This document shows, in pieces, positions 18,213 to 27,754 of a stretch of 64,000 nt of DNA. Position 1 is the stretch's first letter, and every line of letters begins with the position of its first letter. The translations under genes were made by a program, and so were the position numbers. Below the pieces are notes generated by a model. It had not been told where the DNA came from. It made no database searches and saw nothing but the letters and a program-made list of their open reading frames with translations. Source of the DNA: Microbacterium sp. SORGH_AS_0862 (GTDB lineage Bacteria > Actinomycetota > Actinomycetes > Actinomycetales > Microbacteriaceae); contig NZ_JAUTAY010000001.1 of the NCBI RefSeq assembly GCF_030818795.1, positions 3,100,001 to 3,164,000 on the forward strand, given 5' to 3'.

Positions 18213-19715
18213 ATGACAACGGAGTCGAGCACGTCGCGGACGGAGGCCGCGCTGCTGCGCACGGCCTCGATCGCCCAGGCCGAAGGCGCGGGCTTCCACA
18301 AGGGTCTGCGTCCACGCCAGATCCAGATGATCGCCATCGGCGGTGCAATCGGAACGGGCCTGTTCATGGGCGCCGGCGGCCGACTCGCGACGGCGGGACC
18401 GGCGCTCGTGCTCGTCTACGCGGTCTGCGCGGTGTTCGCCTTCCTCGTGATGCGCGCACTCGGTGAACTGATCGTGCACCGCCCCTCCACGGGCTCCTTC
18501 GTGTCGTACGCCCGTGAGTTCTACGGCGAGAAGATGGCGTTCGCCGCCGGCTGGATGTACTGGCTCAACTGGGCGATGACCTCGGTCGCCGACGTCACCG
18601 CCGTCGCGCTGTACATGAACTTCTTCAAGCAGTACGTCCCCGCGCTCGTCGGCATCCCGCAGTGGGTGTTCGCGCTCGTCGCGCTCGTGCTCGTGCTCAC
18701 GATGAACCTGCTCTCGGTGAAGGTCTTCGGCGAGCTCGAGTTCTGGTTCGCGATCATCAAGGTCGCCGCCCTCGTCACCTTCCTCGTCGTCGGCATCTTC
18801 TTCGTCGTCACCGGCACTCCCGTCGCGGGGAGCACCCCCGGCTTCCACCTGATCGTCGACAACGGGGGAGTCTTCCCGAACGGTATCCTCCCCGCCCTCA
18901 TCGTGGTGCAGGGCGTCGTGTTCGCCTACGCGTCGATCGAGCTCGTCGGCACCGCCGCGGGCGAGACCGAGAACGCGCGCAAGATCATGCCGAAGGCGAT
19001 CCGTGCCGTCGTGTTCCGCCTCGCCGTCTTCTACGTCGGCTCCGTCCTGCTGTTCGCGCTCCTCCTTCCGTTCTCCAGCTACAAGGCCGGTGAGAGCCCC
19101 TTCGTCACCTTCTTCGGGTCGATCGGCGTGCAGGGAGCCGACGTCATCATGAACCTCGTCGTGCTGACAGCAGTGGTCTCGTCCCTGAACGCCGGCCTGT
19201 ACTCCACCGGCCGCATCCTGCACTCGATGGCCGTCACGGGCTCCGCGCCGGCCCCTCTCAAGCGGATGAACCGGGCCGGCGTTCCCTACATGGGCATCGC
19301 GGTCACCGCGGTCGTCACCGCTCTCGGCGTCGTGCTCAACGCGCTCGTCCCGTCGCAGGCGTTCGAGATCGCCCTGAACGTCTCCGCCCTCGGCATCATC
19401 AGCGCCTGGGCGGTCATCATCCTCTGCCAGATCAAGCTCCAGCGCCTGTCGCGCACCGGCGTCATGGAACGCCCGTCCTTCCGGATGCCGGGAGCTCCCT
19501 ACACCGGCTGGGTCACCCTCGTGTTCCTCGCTGCGGTCATCGTCCTCATGGCGCTCGACTTCCCGATCGGCACCTTCACGGTCGGGTCGCTCGTCGTGAT
19601 CGTGCCTGCCCTCATCGGGGGCTGGTTCCTGCTGCGCGACCGCATCCGGATGCTGGCCGCCGAGCAGACCGGCACGATCGCCGCACTGCAGCGCACGGAC
19701 GAGGGCGGCGCGTGA
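18213..19715 (+). CDS. ansP: L-asparagine permease-type amino-acid transporter
   Basis: 500 residues with about 12 membrane helices, of the amino acid/polyamine/organocation superfamily, AAT branch. The opening [24 protein letters not shown] is the classic helix 1 substrate site, and [15 protein letters not shown] is the conserved helix 6-7 segment. The N-terminus (about 40 residues) is hydrophilic. Assignment as AnsP rests on overall resemblance plus four-base overlap with an asparaginase gene and the neighbouring aspartase. The start ATG at 18213 is the first downstream of the putative operator. Confidence 0.87.
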   Translation: MTTESSTSRTEAALLRTASIAQAEGAGFHKGLRPRQIQMIAIGGAIGTGLFMGAGGRLATAGPALVLVYAVCAVFAFLVMRALGELIVHRPSTGSFVSYAREFYGEKMAFAAGWMYWLNWAMTSVADVTAVALYMNFFKQYVPALVGIPQWVFALVALVLVLTMNLLSVKVFGELEFWFAIIKVAALVTFLVVGIFFVVTGTPVAGSTPGFHLIVDNGGVFPNGILPALIVVQGVVFAYASIELVGTAAGETENARKIMPKAIRAVVFRLAVFYVGSVLLFALLLPFSSYKAGESPFVTFFGSIGVQGADVIMNLVVLTAVVSSLNAGLYSTGRILHSMAVTGSAPAPLKRMNRAGVPYMGIAVTAVVTALGVVLNALVPSQAFEIALNVSALGIISAWAVIILCQIKLQRLSRTGVMERPSFRMPGAPYTGWVTLVFLAAVIVLMALDFPIGTFTVGSLVVIVPALIGGWFLLRDRIRMLAAEQTGTIAALQRTDEGGA

Positions 19716-20674
19716 GCGAAGGTCACCTCGTCGTCATCGCGACCGGCGGCACCATCGCGAGCCGCCGGTCGCCGGACGGATCGAGCGCTCCCGTCCTCGT
19801 CGGGAGCGCTCTGCTCGACGGTCTCGTCGATGGGGACGACGTCCGTATCGTCGACGCGTTGGCGGCCGACTCGGCCACCTTCACGCTCGCCGACATGCAG
19901 TACATCGTCGACCAGGTCGCCCGCGCCGTCGACGACGAGGGCGTGCGCGGAGTGCTCGTCCTGCACGGGACGGACTCGCTCGAGGAGACCTCATTGCTGG
20001 CCGCGATTCAGGTCGGACGGCCACGGGTTCCCGTGGTCTTCACCGGTGCACAGTTCACGGCCGACCACCCGGACTCGGACGGGCCCGACAACATCCGCGA
20101 CGCCCTGGCTGCGACCCGCGCGGCGGACGCCGGCGTCTGGGTGGCGTTCGGAGGCCGCATCCTCTCGACGTGGGGTCTGTCGAAGTTCACCACCGACCGC
20201 GCCGATGCCTTCGGTCACGCGCGACAAGACGCCGCGGTCGTGCCGCGCCTGCCCGGCGACGTGTCTCGGTTCCGGGTCGACATCGTCGCGCTGCCTCCGG
20301 GCGCCGATGACCTGCACGTCCGCGCGAGTGTCGCGGCCGGAGCCGATGGGCTCGTCCTCGAGGCGCTCGGGTCGGGCAACACCACCCCGACGGTCGTCGC
20401 CGCGGTCCGCGACGCGGTGGCGGGCGGCATCCCCGTCGTCGTCTCGAGCCGTGTTCCGCGGGGTCTTGTCGTCGCCTCATACGGCGGAGGCGGAGGCGGC
20501 GCCGACCTCGCCGAGGCGGGCGCCCTGCATTCGCCGACCCTGCGCCCGGGGCAGGTCCGCATCCTGCTGGCTGCGCTGTTGGCGAGCGGTGCCGACCGCG
20601 ACCTCATCGCCGCCGCGGTCACGGGGCGTGCGCCGGTTCAGCCTTCGGACGCCAGCACCGCGTCCAGCGTCTGA
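19712..20674 (+). CDS. ansA: L-asparaginase
   Basis: 320 residues. It hydrolyses asparagine to aspartate and ammonia. Both threonine catalytic segments are visible: A-T-G-G-T-I-A near residue 10 and V-L-H-G-T-D-S near residue 86, and the third conserved G-S-G-N region ([11 protein letters not shown]). No signal peptide is present, so the enzyme acts in the cytoplasm on asparagine brought in by the permease. The GTG start overlaps the ansP stop (GTGA), so the two are translationally coupled. The 3' end overlaps the convergent ATPase gene by 37 bases. Confidence 0.92.
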   Translation: MSEGHLVVIATGGTIASRRSPDGSSAPVLVGSALLDGLVDGDDVRIVDALAADSATFTLADMQYIVDQVARAVDDEGVRGVLVLHGTDSLEETSLLAAIQVGRPRVPVVFTGAQFTADHPDSDGPDNIRDALAATRAADAGVWVAFGGRILSTWGLSKFTTDRADAFGHARQDAAVVPRLPGDVSRFRVDIVALPPGADDLHVRASVAAGADGLVLEALGSGNTTPTVVAAVRDAVAGGIPVVVSSRVPRGLVVASYGGGGGGADLAEAGALHSPTLRPGQVRILLAALLASGADRDLIAAAVTGRAPVQPSDASTASSV

Positions 20675-21183
20675 AGACGCTGCGCCGGGGACCCGGTCAC
20701 CTCCACCACCCGTGTCTGGCCGACGATGTCGGGGTCATCGACCAGTTCGAGCAGGACGTCGTTCGTCGCCTCCCGCAGAGCGAGATGCTCGTCGATGGGC
20801 ACCTGGATCGCCTCCGTTGATGTGAGGGGCAGGACGACCAGGAGATTCACAGCGCTCAGCGCCTCGGCGGTACGGTCGGTGGCCAGCCTCAGGACGTCCT
20901 CGTCCACGGGATGCGCGGTGAGGTCCGCGAGTGCGAGCAGGTACGCAAGGAAGTCCAGCGGGCCGCGCTCGGCGATGACATCACGGGCAAGGCTGTCCGC
21001 AGTGAGTCGCTCTGCCGAGATCCGAAGCTGCGCGGCGAACATGCCCGCCCGCGGGGCGTCGTCCGACTCGTCCATCGACTCGAACGGGTCTGTCAGCACA
21101 GTGAAGTGCGGATGCCGCGCGGTGAAGTCCGAGATGAGGGTGCTCTTGCCACTGGCGTGAGTGCCGGACACGACGATGCGCAC
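20638..21183 (-). CDS. Small P-loop NTPase/kinase-like protein
   Basis: 181 residues. The Walker A motif is at the extreme N-terminus (V-V-S-G-T-H-A-S-G-K-S-T). It resembles the AAA_28/NadR-like kinase-fold NTPases, in which a later D/E-R-G-P-L-D-F segment (present here as A-E-R-G-P-L-D-F-L-A-Y) holds the catalytic residues. The substrate is unknown; nucleoside or cofactor phosphorylation is possible. It stands alone and converges on ansA. Confidence 0.75.
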   Translation of the reverse strand: MRIVVSGTHASGKSTLISDFTARHPHFTVLTDPFESMDESDDAPRAGMFAAQLRISAERLTADSLARDVIAERGPLDFLAYLLALADLTAHPVDEDVLRLATDRTAEALSAVNLLVVLPLTSTEAIQVPIDEHLALREATNDVLLELVDDPDIVGQTRVVEVTGSPAQRLQTLDAVLASEG

Positions 21184-21277
21184 GAGTCGAAGCTATCTCG
21201 CCCCGGGCACTTACCGGAGCACGGAGTCCTGTGGCAAGACGCGTGAGGCGATGCGAGCCGACGGTCAGAATGGCAGG

Positions 21278-22062
21278 GTGCGCAACAACACGCGTGAGGC
21301 ACTCGTCCGGGAACTGGACCTTCGCAAGGAGGCTTTTCGTGTGTCGGCAGGCAACACCGAGGTCGAGATGGCGGTGTGGGAGGCGGCGGCGAAGCTACCC
21401 GAGTGGTTCATCGTCAACCGTGGGACGCCCGAAGACCCGACGCCTGCGGATTTCAGTTCGACGGCGTCGGCACGCTCATTGGGGTCTACAGCACCGCGGA
21501 GCGCGCGGCGGAAGCGGCGGGAACAGACACAACGCTGCTCGCCGTCCCGCTGCTGCAGGCGCTCGACTGGCTCGCCTCCTTCGCGCAGGCCGGTGTCGCC
21601 GGGATCGTGCTGGACTCACCGGGACCGTGGACGTCGCTGGCGAACCAGCGCCTCTTCCAGCAGTGGATTCCGCAGAGACGTGATTCACCGGATGCGATCG
21701 TGATCGCTCCTCGCGTGCAGGCCGTGGCCGATGCCTGCACCGCAGCGCAAGACGACGCGACCTACGCCGCGGTCGTCCGAGAGATCGCGGACGCCGAGCT
21801 GTTCGTGGTTCTCGACCCGACGGGCGACGGCGCCAGGCCTGCCAGCATCGTGAACGGCCGGGGCGAGCGCGTCCTGTTGGCATTCACCGATTCGGAACGG
21901 GTCGACGCGATCTACGCGGGCAAGGAGATCACCGTGGTCCCGCGCTCCGGGCGCGAGATCCTGCGACTCCTCGGCGGGGCGTTCGACGTGCTGGTGCTCG
22001 ACCCGCAGCATCCGTCGTCGTTCGCGTTGACGCCCGAGCGGATCGGCGACGACGTCAGCTGA
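21278..22062 (+). pseudogene. SseB-family-like protein, interrupted by a -1 frameshift
   Basis: The first part (from GTG 21278, V-R-N-N-T-R-E-A-L-V) runs in one frame to E-W-F-I-V-N-R-G-T-P-E-D-P-T-P; the second part continues in another frame with G-F-Q-F-D-G-V-G-T-L-I-G-V-Y and ends at 22062. One missing base at about 21443-21448 explains both and gives roughly 261 residues. The N-terminal half resembles SseB-type domains (W-x-A-A-A-x-L-P and F-x-S-x-E/A-R-A), a fold of unknown function found in many actinobacteria. An upstream ATG at 21251 is an alternative start. No functional partner is nearby. Confidence 0.65.
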
Positions 22063-22148
22063 CAACCCGTCGGTCACCCTAGATGAGTGCTGTTCGCCTT
22101 CGCGGGCCCCTCGTCGTCGCGGAGACGGCTCCGGCGGTGCGGCGTCGA

Positions 22149-22655
22149 TCAATGGGTCGACGAGCGGCTGTATCGCCGCTCGGAGAGCTGGCGCTCCGCT
22201 GACCGGAGGAGCTCCGTCGTTGTCGCGAGGCGGTCGGCGTCCGCGGGAATGTCGGATAGCAGGCTCGCCCACGTGTGACGGACCCGGAGCAGGTTCTCGC
22301 TCGCTCTGGCGGTGGCGGTCACGCGTACGGTGCGCCGGTCCGCGGGATCGGGATCTCTGCGGATGAGCCCTTTTCGCTCCAGCTCTCGTAGCGCGGCGCT
22401 GGCATTGCTGCTCTTCAGTGACAGTTCGGCGGCGAACTCAGATGAGGTGAGGCCCGGGCGGCGGTCGATGTGCTGCATGGCCAATGCCTCGAGCGGCGTC
22501 AGGGGGATGGCATCCGACGCCTCGGACGTCTGCGCGTGGATCTTGCGCGCGACGCTCAGGACGACGTCGGCGAGGTCTGCGAGCGCGTTCTCTCTGCGCA
22601 CGTCGACCGCGGCGGAGCCGGCAGCCTGCGAATCGAGATCGGCCTGTGGGGTCAT
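22149..22655 (-). CDS. MarR-family transcriptional regulator
   Basis: 168 residues. The winged helix-turn-helix is recognisable (L-T-S-S-E-F-A-A-E-L-S-L-K-S-S-N-A-S-A-A-L-R-E-L) with the wing D-P-A-D-R-R-T-V-R-V-T, flanked by N- and C-terminal dimerisation helices. It is divergent from a Bcr/CflA-type efflux gene with a 73-base spacer holding an AT-rich palindrome, the classical MarR-repressor/efflux arrangement. The inducer is unknown. Confidence 0.87.
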   Translation of the reverse strand: MTPQADLDSQAAGSAAVDVRRENALADLADVVLSVARKIHAQTSEASDAIPLTPLEALAMQHIDRRPGLTSSEFAAELSLKSSNASAALRELERKGLIRRDPDPADRRTVRVTATARASENLLRVRHTWASLLSDIPADADRLATTTELLRSAERQLSERRYSRSSTH

Positions 22656-22698
22656 CGTTCGAACCTCCTTGTGATGCTGCTATCATTACATACCTATT

Positions 22699-22712
22699 GT
22701 TAGATAGCTAAC
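22699..22712. promoter_or_regulatory. MarR-type operator GTTAG-N4-CTAAC
   Basis: A perfect 5-bp inverted repeat with a 4-base centre, inside a wider dyad GCTATC...GATAGC (22679-22708). It lies between the divergent start codons, 17 bases before the efflux gene ATG, and is strikingly AT-rich against the local sequence. Confidence 0.65.
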
Positions 22713-22728
22713 TGATGAAGGGGCTCAC

Positions 22729-23976
22729 ATGGTGGCTGTGGCAGAACAAACGGGTACGGGATCGGTGCGGACAGCGGGCATGCGATCCGCGGTGCGCACG
22801 CCCCTGCTGCTCACGCTCGCGCTCCTGGCCGCCGTCGCGCCGTTCGGCACCGACCTCTATCTCTCTGCGTTCCCCGCGATGACCATCGACTTGGGGACCA
22901 CGGCCGCGGGCGTGCAGCTCTCCCTCACGGCCTTTCTGATCGGCGCCGGCGTGGGGCAGCTCGTCTTCGGGCCCCTCTCCGACCGCGTGGGGCGTTACGC
23001 GCCCCTTCTCGCAGGGCTTCTCATCTACGTCGCCGCGAGCGTCGCGGCGACGTTGGCTCCGACGATCGCCCTTCTCGTCATTGCTCGTTTCGTGCAGGGG
23101 CTCGCTGGCTCCGCCGGGATGGTCATCGGCCGCGCGATCATCGCCGACCTCGCAAAGGGAACGGAGGCCGCTCGAGCGATGGCACTCATGATGCTCGTGG
23201 GCGGTATCGCGCCGATCGTCGCGCCGTTCGCGGGAAGCGTTCTGGCCGCCCCGCTCGGGTGGCGTGGATTGCTCGGGATCGTGGCGGCCCTCGGGGTCGT
23301 CGCCCTTCCGCTCGTTCTCCTGTTCGTGCGGGAGACTCACCCCCGTGGCGTCCGTCATGCGATGCGAACGGATTCTTCCGCGCCGGCCGGACGCCTGCTG
23401 TCGCGCCGCTACATCGGCTATGCCTGCGCCTACGCCTTCGCATTCGCGACGATGATGGCGTACATCTCGGCCTCGCCCTTCGTCTATCAGACGATGATGG
23501 GATTCGACGAGGTACAGTACGGCCTCGCCTTCGCGGTCAATGCACTCGCTCTCACCGTATCCAGCGTCATCGGTAGTCGCCTCACCCATCGCATCCCTCT
23601 CCCGCGGCTGCTGCGGATCGGCCTGCTTTGGAACCTCGCTGCGATTCTCGTGCTGCTGATCCTCGTGGTCGTGGGCGTTCCCGCGATCTGGCTCGCCGCA
23701 CCGATCCTCGCCGCCGTGTGCTCGCTCGGCTTCGTGATGGGCAACGCCACGGCCCTCGCTCTGGAGGCCGCGCACGGGCGCGCCGGCTCCGGCTCCGCAG
23801 GGCTCGGCTTCCTCCAGTTCACTCTCGCCGGCCTCGTCTCACCGCTCGTCGGCATCGGCGGAGAAGAGAGCGCACTGCCCCTCGCGCTCACCATGCTCGT
23901 GGCGTCCGTGGTGGCGAACGCGGCATTCCTCATCGCACAGCGAGCGGATGCTGCGGGAGCAGCGGTGACGGTGTGA
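22729..23976 (+). CDS. Bcr/CflA-family drug efflux MFS transporter
   Basis: 415 residues, about 12 membrane helices. The family hallmarks are D-L-Y-L-S-A-F-P-A-M in the first periplasmic loop, motif A F-G-P-L-S-D-R-V-G-R after helix 2, and R-F-V-Q-G-L-A-G-S-A-G-M-V in helix 4. Bcr/CflA proteins export small drugs and, in some species, amino acids or peptides. Control by the divergent MarR gene through the intervening palindrome is likely. Confidence 0.88.
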   Translation: MVAVAEQTGTGSVRTAGMRSAVRTPLLLTLALLAAVAPFGTDLYLSAFPAMTIDLGTTAAGVQLSLTAFLIGAGVGQLVFGPLSDRVGRYAPLLAGLLIYVAASVAATLAPTIALLVIARFVQGLAGSAGMVIGRAIIADLAKGTEAARAMALMMLVGGIAPIVAPFAGSVLAAPLGWRGLLGIVAALGVVALPLVLLFVRETHPRGVRHAMRTDSSAPAGRLLSRRYIGYACAYAFAFATMMAYISASPFVYQTMMGFDEVQYGLAFAVNALALTVSSVIGSRLTHRIPLPRLLRIGLLWNLAAILVLLILVVVGVPAIWLAAPILAAVCSLGFVMGNATALALEAAHGRAGSGSAGLGFLQFTLAGLVSPLVGIGGEESALPLALTMLVASVVANAAFLIAQRADAAGAAVTV

Positions 23977-24056
23977 GGGCTGCGCGGCTGCGGGGCCCGT
24001 CGCCGGCCGCATCGGCCAGGTGACGCCGCGGAGCGCTCCCACCCGCATCCGTTCCG

Positions 24057-25511
24057 TCATTCTCCGCGGCTGCTCAATCCCCGCTTCCGATACGTCCCGG
24101 GAGGGCAGCCGTGCGCGCGCGTGAACGCGCGGCTGAAGGAGGCGGAGTCGGCGTAGCCGAGGCGTCGGGCGACCTGTGTCGCGTGTGCGCCCTCACGGAG
24201 CAGTTGCCGCGCCCAGGCCATTCGCATGCGTGAGCGCCAGGACGGCAGGTTCGTCCCTGTCAGCGCGTCGATCGCGCCGCGCAGATCCGCCGGCTCGATA
24301 CCCATGCGAGCTGCGAGCTGCTCGGTCGATGCGTCGTTCGAGGGCTCGTGGGAGAGCTCGTCGAGCAGCGCGTAAGTGGCGCGGGTCACATCACTGTGCG
24401 TGGCAGGCGCCTCCTGCAGTCCGAGCGCTGCCTCGAGCGCGCGCCGAGCGTCGCCGCCATCGTACGGAGTGACCTCGGTGTACGCCCACGCCGCCAGGCG
24501 GAGAAGCGGCGCCGTGGCGGACTCGTCCACGCGCGCGATGATGCCGCCTGCCATGGGGAGACCGCCCGGCAGCCATCCGAGTGGGATGACCGCGGACCCT
24601 TCCTGCGTGCAGTACTTCACCGAACGGCCCGCGGGCAGACACACGATGTCGCCGGCGGTCAGTACCACGGTCTCCTCGTCGATCGTGAGCTCGGCTCCGC
24701 CTGCGGCAACCCAGCAGACCACGTGATACCCGTTCCGCTGGGGGCCGAGCGCGTCCGTGCCGACAGGGACGTTTGCGCGGGGCGTCGGGGCGGGATCGAG
24801 TAGTCGGCTCGGGGGAAACCCCCATTCGCGCCGGAAGGCGCGAGCGAAGGCCTGGGGAGTTGTGTAGGCGGTCGCTGCCAGTCCCGCCGAGACTCGACCA
24901 GTGCGGCGGACCTGCTCAGCGGCTGCGGCGAGCGTGCGTCGTGCACGCCATCGCGTGGGCGTCCATCCCGTCTCCGACCGGAATCCTCGGGTCACGGCGC
25001 TTTCGCTGAGACCATGGTCGCCGGCGACCCGCGTGAGCGTGGCTGCGGGATCCGCGAGGAGGGCTTCGGCGACTCGGCGCAGCTCGCTCGATCGCGGCAT
25101 GCGCGGCGGTGCGAGATCGATGATCGGCCGGTCGAGAGCCTGCAGCAGCGTGGATGCCGGGACGTCGTCGCCATGGAGGAGACCCAGGCTCCGTGTGAAG
25201 AGCGAGAGGAGCAGTCGTCGCCCTGCGGAGGTGAGAGGAACAGTGAAGGGATGTGCCGGCCCGGCTGTCGGATCCGCGTTGTGCGCGCGTATGGGCAAGA
25301 TGCAGCCACCCTCCGTCCCGCGGACCGTTGCGCGCTCGTCGCCGGGGAGCCACAGCGCTTCACCGGCGAGGAGCCTGAAGTGAGACGCGGCGGTCGCAAT
25401 GTGCGCGCTTCCGGTTACGGCCCACACCACGACGGGTACACCTGCGTCGAGCACGGTTCGCGTCGGACCGGACGGAAGGGCGTCGAGATCGAGGGGGAGG
25501 AGGGAGGACAA
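24057..25511 (-). CDS. Tandem AraC-family regulator (two cupin/HTH units in one protein)
   Basis: 484 residues, about twice the usual AraC length. Unit 1 has a cupin-like N-terminal part (about residues 15-90) and an AraC helix-turn-helix pair at about 145-237 (T-L-T-R-V-A-G-D-H-G-L-S-E-S-A-V-T-R-G-F, then T-P-Q-A-F-A-R-A-F-R-R-E-W-G). Unit 2 repeats this: cupin at about 255-315 (A-E-L-T-I-D-E-E-T-V-V-L-T-A-G-D-I) and HTH pair at about 385-478 (Y-A-D-S-A-S-F-S-R-A-F-T-R-A-H-G). It is divergent from fepB with the iron box between them, so it probably controls siderophore uptake, perhaps sensing the ferric siderophore. I see no stop or frameshift between the units. Confidence 0.82.
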   Translation of the reverse strand: MSSLLPLDLDALPSGPTRTVLDAGVPVVVWAVTGSAHIATAASHFRLLAGEALWLPGDERATVRGTEGGCILPIRAHNADPTAGPAHPFTVPLTSAGRRLLLSLFTRSLGLLHGDDVPASTLLQALDRPIIDLAPPRMPRSSELRRVAEALLADPAATLTRVAGDHGLSESAVTRGFRSETGWTPTRWRARRTLAAAAEQVRRTGRVSAGLAATAYTTPQAFARAFRREWGFPPSRLLDPAPTPRANVPVGTDALGPQRNGYHVVCWVAAGGAELTIDEETVVLTAGDIVCLPAGRSVKYCTQEGSAVIPLGWLPGGLPMAGGIIARVDESATAPLLRLAAWAYTEVTPYDGGDARRALEAALGLQEAPATHSDVTRATYALLDELSHEPSNDASTEQLAARMGIEPADLRGAIDALTGTNLPSWRSRMRMAWARQLLREGAHATQVARRLGYADSASFSRAFTRAHGCPPGTYRKRGLSSRGE

Positions 25512-25542
25512 GAATCTGCCGATCTGGGTTCATCACGTCGAG

Positions 25543-25561
25543 TAAGGCAACCCTAACCTGA
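25543..25561. promoter_or_regulatory. Iron box (DtxR/IdeR-type operator)
   Basis: TAAGGCAACCCTAACCTGA agrees at about 13 of 19 positions, with the right half (CTAACCT) perfect, to the actinobacterial DtxR/IdeR consensus. It lies between the AraC regulator and fepB, about 90 bases before the fepB start, predicting iron repression of the uptake operon. Confidence 0.7.
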
Positions 25562-25652
25562 TGCGAGGAGCGCCCGAGCTCTCCGGCCTCCGGTGCCTCG
25601 CGCGGCGCCGTCCCGATCTCCCGCCGGCCATCCGGTCATCAGGAAGGAACCC

Positions 25653-26649
25653 ATGTCTTCACTCGCGTCCGCACGTCGCCTGGCGACATTGCCCATCGCT
25701 CTGGCGGCCACCGCCCTGATCGCTCTGACCGCGTGCGCCGCGGAACCGACAGCACCCCCGGCAGATGCCGACAGGGCGTCGCAGGCGAGCCAGTCCTGGC
25801 CCCGGGTGTTCGACAACGCCGACGGTTCCACGACCGAGATCCCCGAGCAGCCGCAGCGAGTGCTCTCGACCGCGGTCTCGGTGACAGGAACACTGCTGGC
25901 TATCGAAGCTCCTGTGGTGGCGAGCGGTTCGCAGGTGGGCGGCGTCTGGTTCGACCAATGGGCCGACATCGCCGAGGAGCGCGACGTCGAGAACCTCTGG
26001 AGCGTGGGCGAGTTCGACCTCGAGGCGGTGATGTCCGCCGCTCCCGACCTGATCGTCGTCGCGACAAGCGGGCGTGATGCGCTCACCGATCAGGTGAGTG
26101 ACCTGCAGTCGATCGCCCCGACCATCGTCGTCGACTACGGGGCGCAGACCTGGCAGGATCTCGCCGTCGAGCTGGGCGAGGCGACCGGTCTGGAGGAGGA
26201 GGCGGAAGCCGCGATCTCCGACTTCGACGATCTCGTCGACGACACAGCCGCATCCATCACGGTTCCCGAGGGGACGGCGAACGTGATCTCGTTCAACGGC
26301 CCGGGCCAGGACAACCCGGTCGCGAGGAAGGGCGGCTCCCACGCAGACCTGCTGGAGTCCCTCGGCTTCACGATCGAGGACCCGGATCCGTCCTGGCACA
26401 CGCAGGCGCAGGAGCGCGCGGATTTCGTGTGGGCGACCTACGAGAACCTCCTTCAGCTGACGAGCAGCACGACCTTCATCCTCTCGACGGACGACAACGG
26501 AGCGCAGGCATTCGCTGAGGACCCCGTGCTCGCGAATCTTCCGTCGGTTTGCCGCCGGCCGCGTGTTCGGCCTGGGGCTCAACTCCTTCCGCATGGACCC
26601 TTACAGCTCGCGAGAGATCGTCGAGCACGTGAAGGAACTGTTCTCCTGA
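25653..26649 (+). pseudogene. fepB: Ferric siderophore-binding lipoprotein, frameshifted near the 3' end
   Basis: Substrate-binding protein of an iron-siderophore ABC importer. The ATG at 25653 (after AAGGAAC) opens a lipoprotein signal with lipobox L-T-A-C. The mature part carries FepB-like features: F-D-N-A-D-G-S-T-T-E-I-P, then R-V-L-S-T-A-V-S-V-T-G-T-L-L-A-I, and the D-L-I-V-V-A segment. The frame is continuous to V-L-A-N-L-P-S-V; then one extra T in the run 26548-26550 shifts it. The correct continuation A-A-G-R-V-F-G-L-G-L-N-S-F-R-M-D-P-Y-S ends at TGA 26647-26649 (331 residues). Without the repair, translation reads on past 26700 with an unrelated tail. Confidence 0.86.
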
Positions 26650-26656
26650 AGCCGTT

Positions 26657-26688
26657 CGGTCGGCCTCGCTCCCGGGCGAGGCCGACCG
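26657..26688 (+). terminator. Strong hairpin between fepB and fepD
   Basis: A perfect 13-bp stem (26657-26669 with 26676-26688) and a 6-base loop, followed by a short T run. Such a hairpin after the binding-protein gene commonly lets that protein be made in excess over the permease subunits, by partial termination or by protecting the upstream mRNA. Confidence 0.7.
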
Positions 26689-26713
26689 GTTTCGACCTAC
26701 CGCGACACCCACC

Positions 26714-27754
26714 ATGACCACTGACATCCACTCCGCGCGCGCGCCCGGGCGCGCGACACCCCGACGCGCGGGCGCCGTCACGGTCGCCGTCCTCCTCGGC
26801 GTCCTCGTCCTGATCGCGCTCAGCTCGATCGTGGGCGTGCGCATGCTCGCACCGGGCGACCTCGTTGGAGCGGCGCTCGCCTTCGACCCCACGAACGATG
26901 CCCATCTCCTCCTGCTGAGCCGGCGGCTGCCCAGGGCAGCGCTCGCGGTGCTGGTGGGTGCCGCGCTGGGCGCGGCCGGCGTCGTGATGCAATCCCTGAC
27001 CCGCAATCCGATCGCCGAGCCCGGTCTGCTCGGAGTGAATGCCGGCGCGGCCGTCGCCGTAGCCGTGTCCATCGCGGTCGTGGGGATCGTCGCCCCCTTC
27101 GCGTACTTCGCCGCTGCGCTGGTGGGCGCCGCGCTCGCCGGCGCTCTGGTTATGCTGCTGGGCGGTGTGCGCCGAGGTTCTGATCCCGTCCGGCTCGTCC
27201 TCGCCGGAGCCGCTCTGTCCGTCGTTCTCGGTGCCCTCGCCCAGATCGTGATCGTCAACGGCGACGATCTGGTGTTCGACCGGTTCCGTGCCTGGGCGGT
27301 GGGTTCGTTGGCCGGGCGGGACGCGGACGTCCTGTGGCCCGCGATGATCCTGATCTGTGCGGGGCTGCTGGTGGCGCTTCTGCTGTCGCGGATGTTGGAC
27401 GCCGTCTCCCTCGGCACGGAGACGGCGCGTTCTCTAGGGGCTCGTCCGTCCCTCGTCTGGACCTGCTCGGGGCTCGCGATCGTCCTGCTCGCGGGCGGTG
27501 CGACGGCGGCGGCGGGGCCGATCGCCTTCGTCGGTCTCACCGCCCCTTACGTCGCTCGTCGGCTGGTGGGGTCGGAGCACCGACGAGTGCTGGCGCTCGC
27601 CATGCTGCTCGGTGCGGCGCTTGTTCTCTTCGCAGACATCCTGGGCAGGGTCGTGGCTCCCCCCGGTGAGGTAGGGGTCGGCATCATGGTCGCGATCCTC
27701 GGCGGGCCCTTCTTCGTCGCGCTCGTGCGGCGCCGTCGACTGGCTCCGCTATGA
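26714..27754 (+). CDS. fepD: Iron-siderophore ABC transporter permease (FepD/FecCD family)
   Basis: 346 residues with about nine membrane helices. FecCD hallmarks are R-L-P-R-A-A-L-A-V-L-V-G-A-A-L-G-A-A-G, Q-S-L-T-R-N-P-I-A-E-P-G-L-L-G-V and the coupling region G-P-I-A-F-V-G-L-T-A-P-Y-V-A-R-R. It forms the channel with FepG. Its stop overlaps the fepG start (ATGA). Confidence 0.9.
   Translation: MTTDIHSARAPGRATPRRAGAVTVAVLLGVLVLIALSSIVGVRMLAPGDLVGAALAFDPTNDAHLLLLSRRLPRAALAVLVGAALGAAGVVMQSLTRNPIAEPGLLGVNAGAAVAVAVSIAVVGIVAPFAYFAAALVGAALAGALVMLLGGVRRGSDPVRLVLAGAALSVVLGALAQIVIVNGDDLVFDRFRAWAVGSLAGRDADVLWPAMILICAGLLVALLLSRMLDAVSLGTETARSLGARPSLVWTCSGLAIVLLAGGATAAAGPIAFVGLTAPYVARRLVGSEHRRVLALAMLLGAALVLFADILGRVVAPPGEVGVGIMVAILGGPFFVALVRRRRLAPL

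Noticed and set aside
16197..19223. A 1008-codon minus-strand frame including aspA
   Set aside because: Only the part from 18032 to about 17050 is aspartase; the rest is antisense to ansP and gntR.
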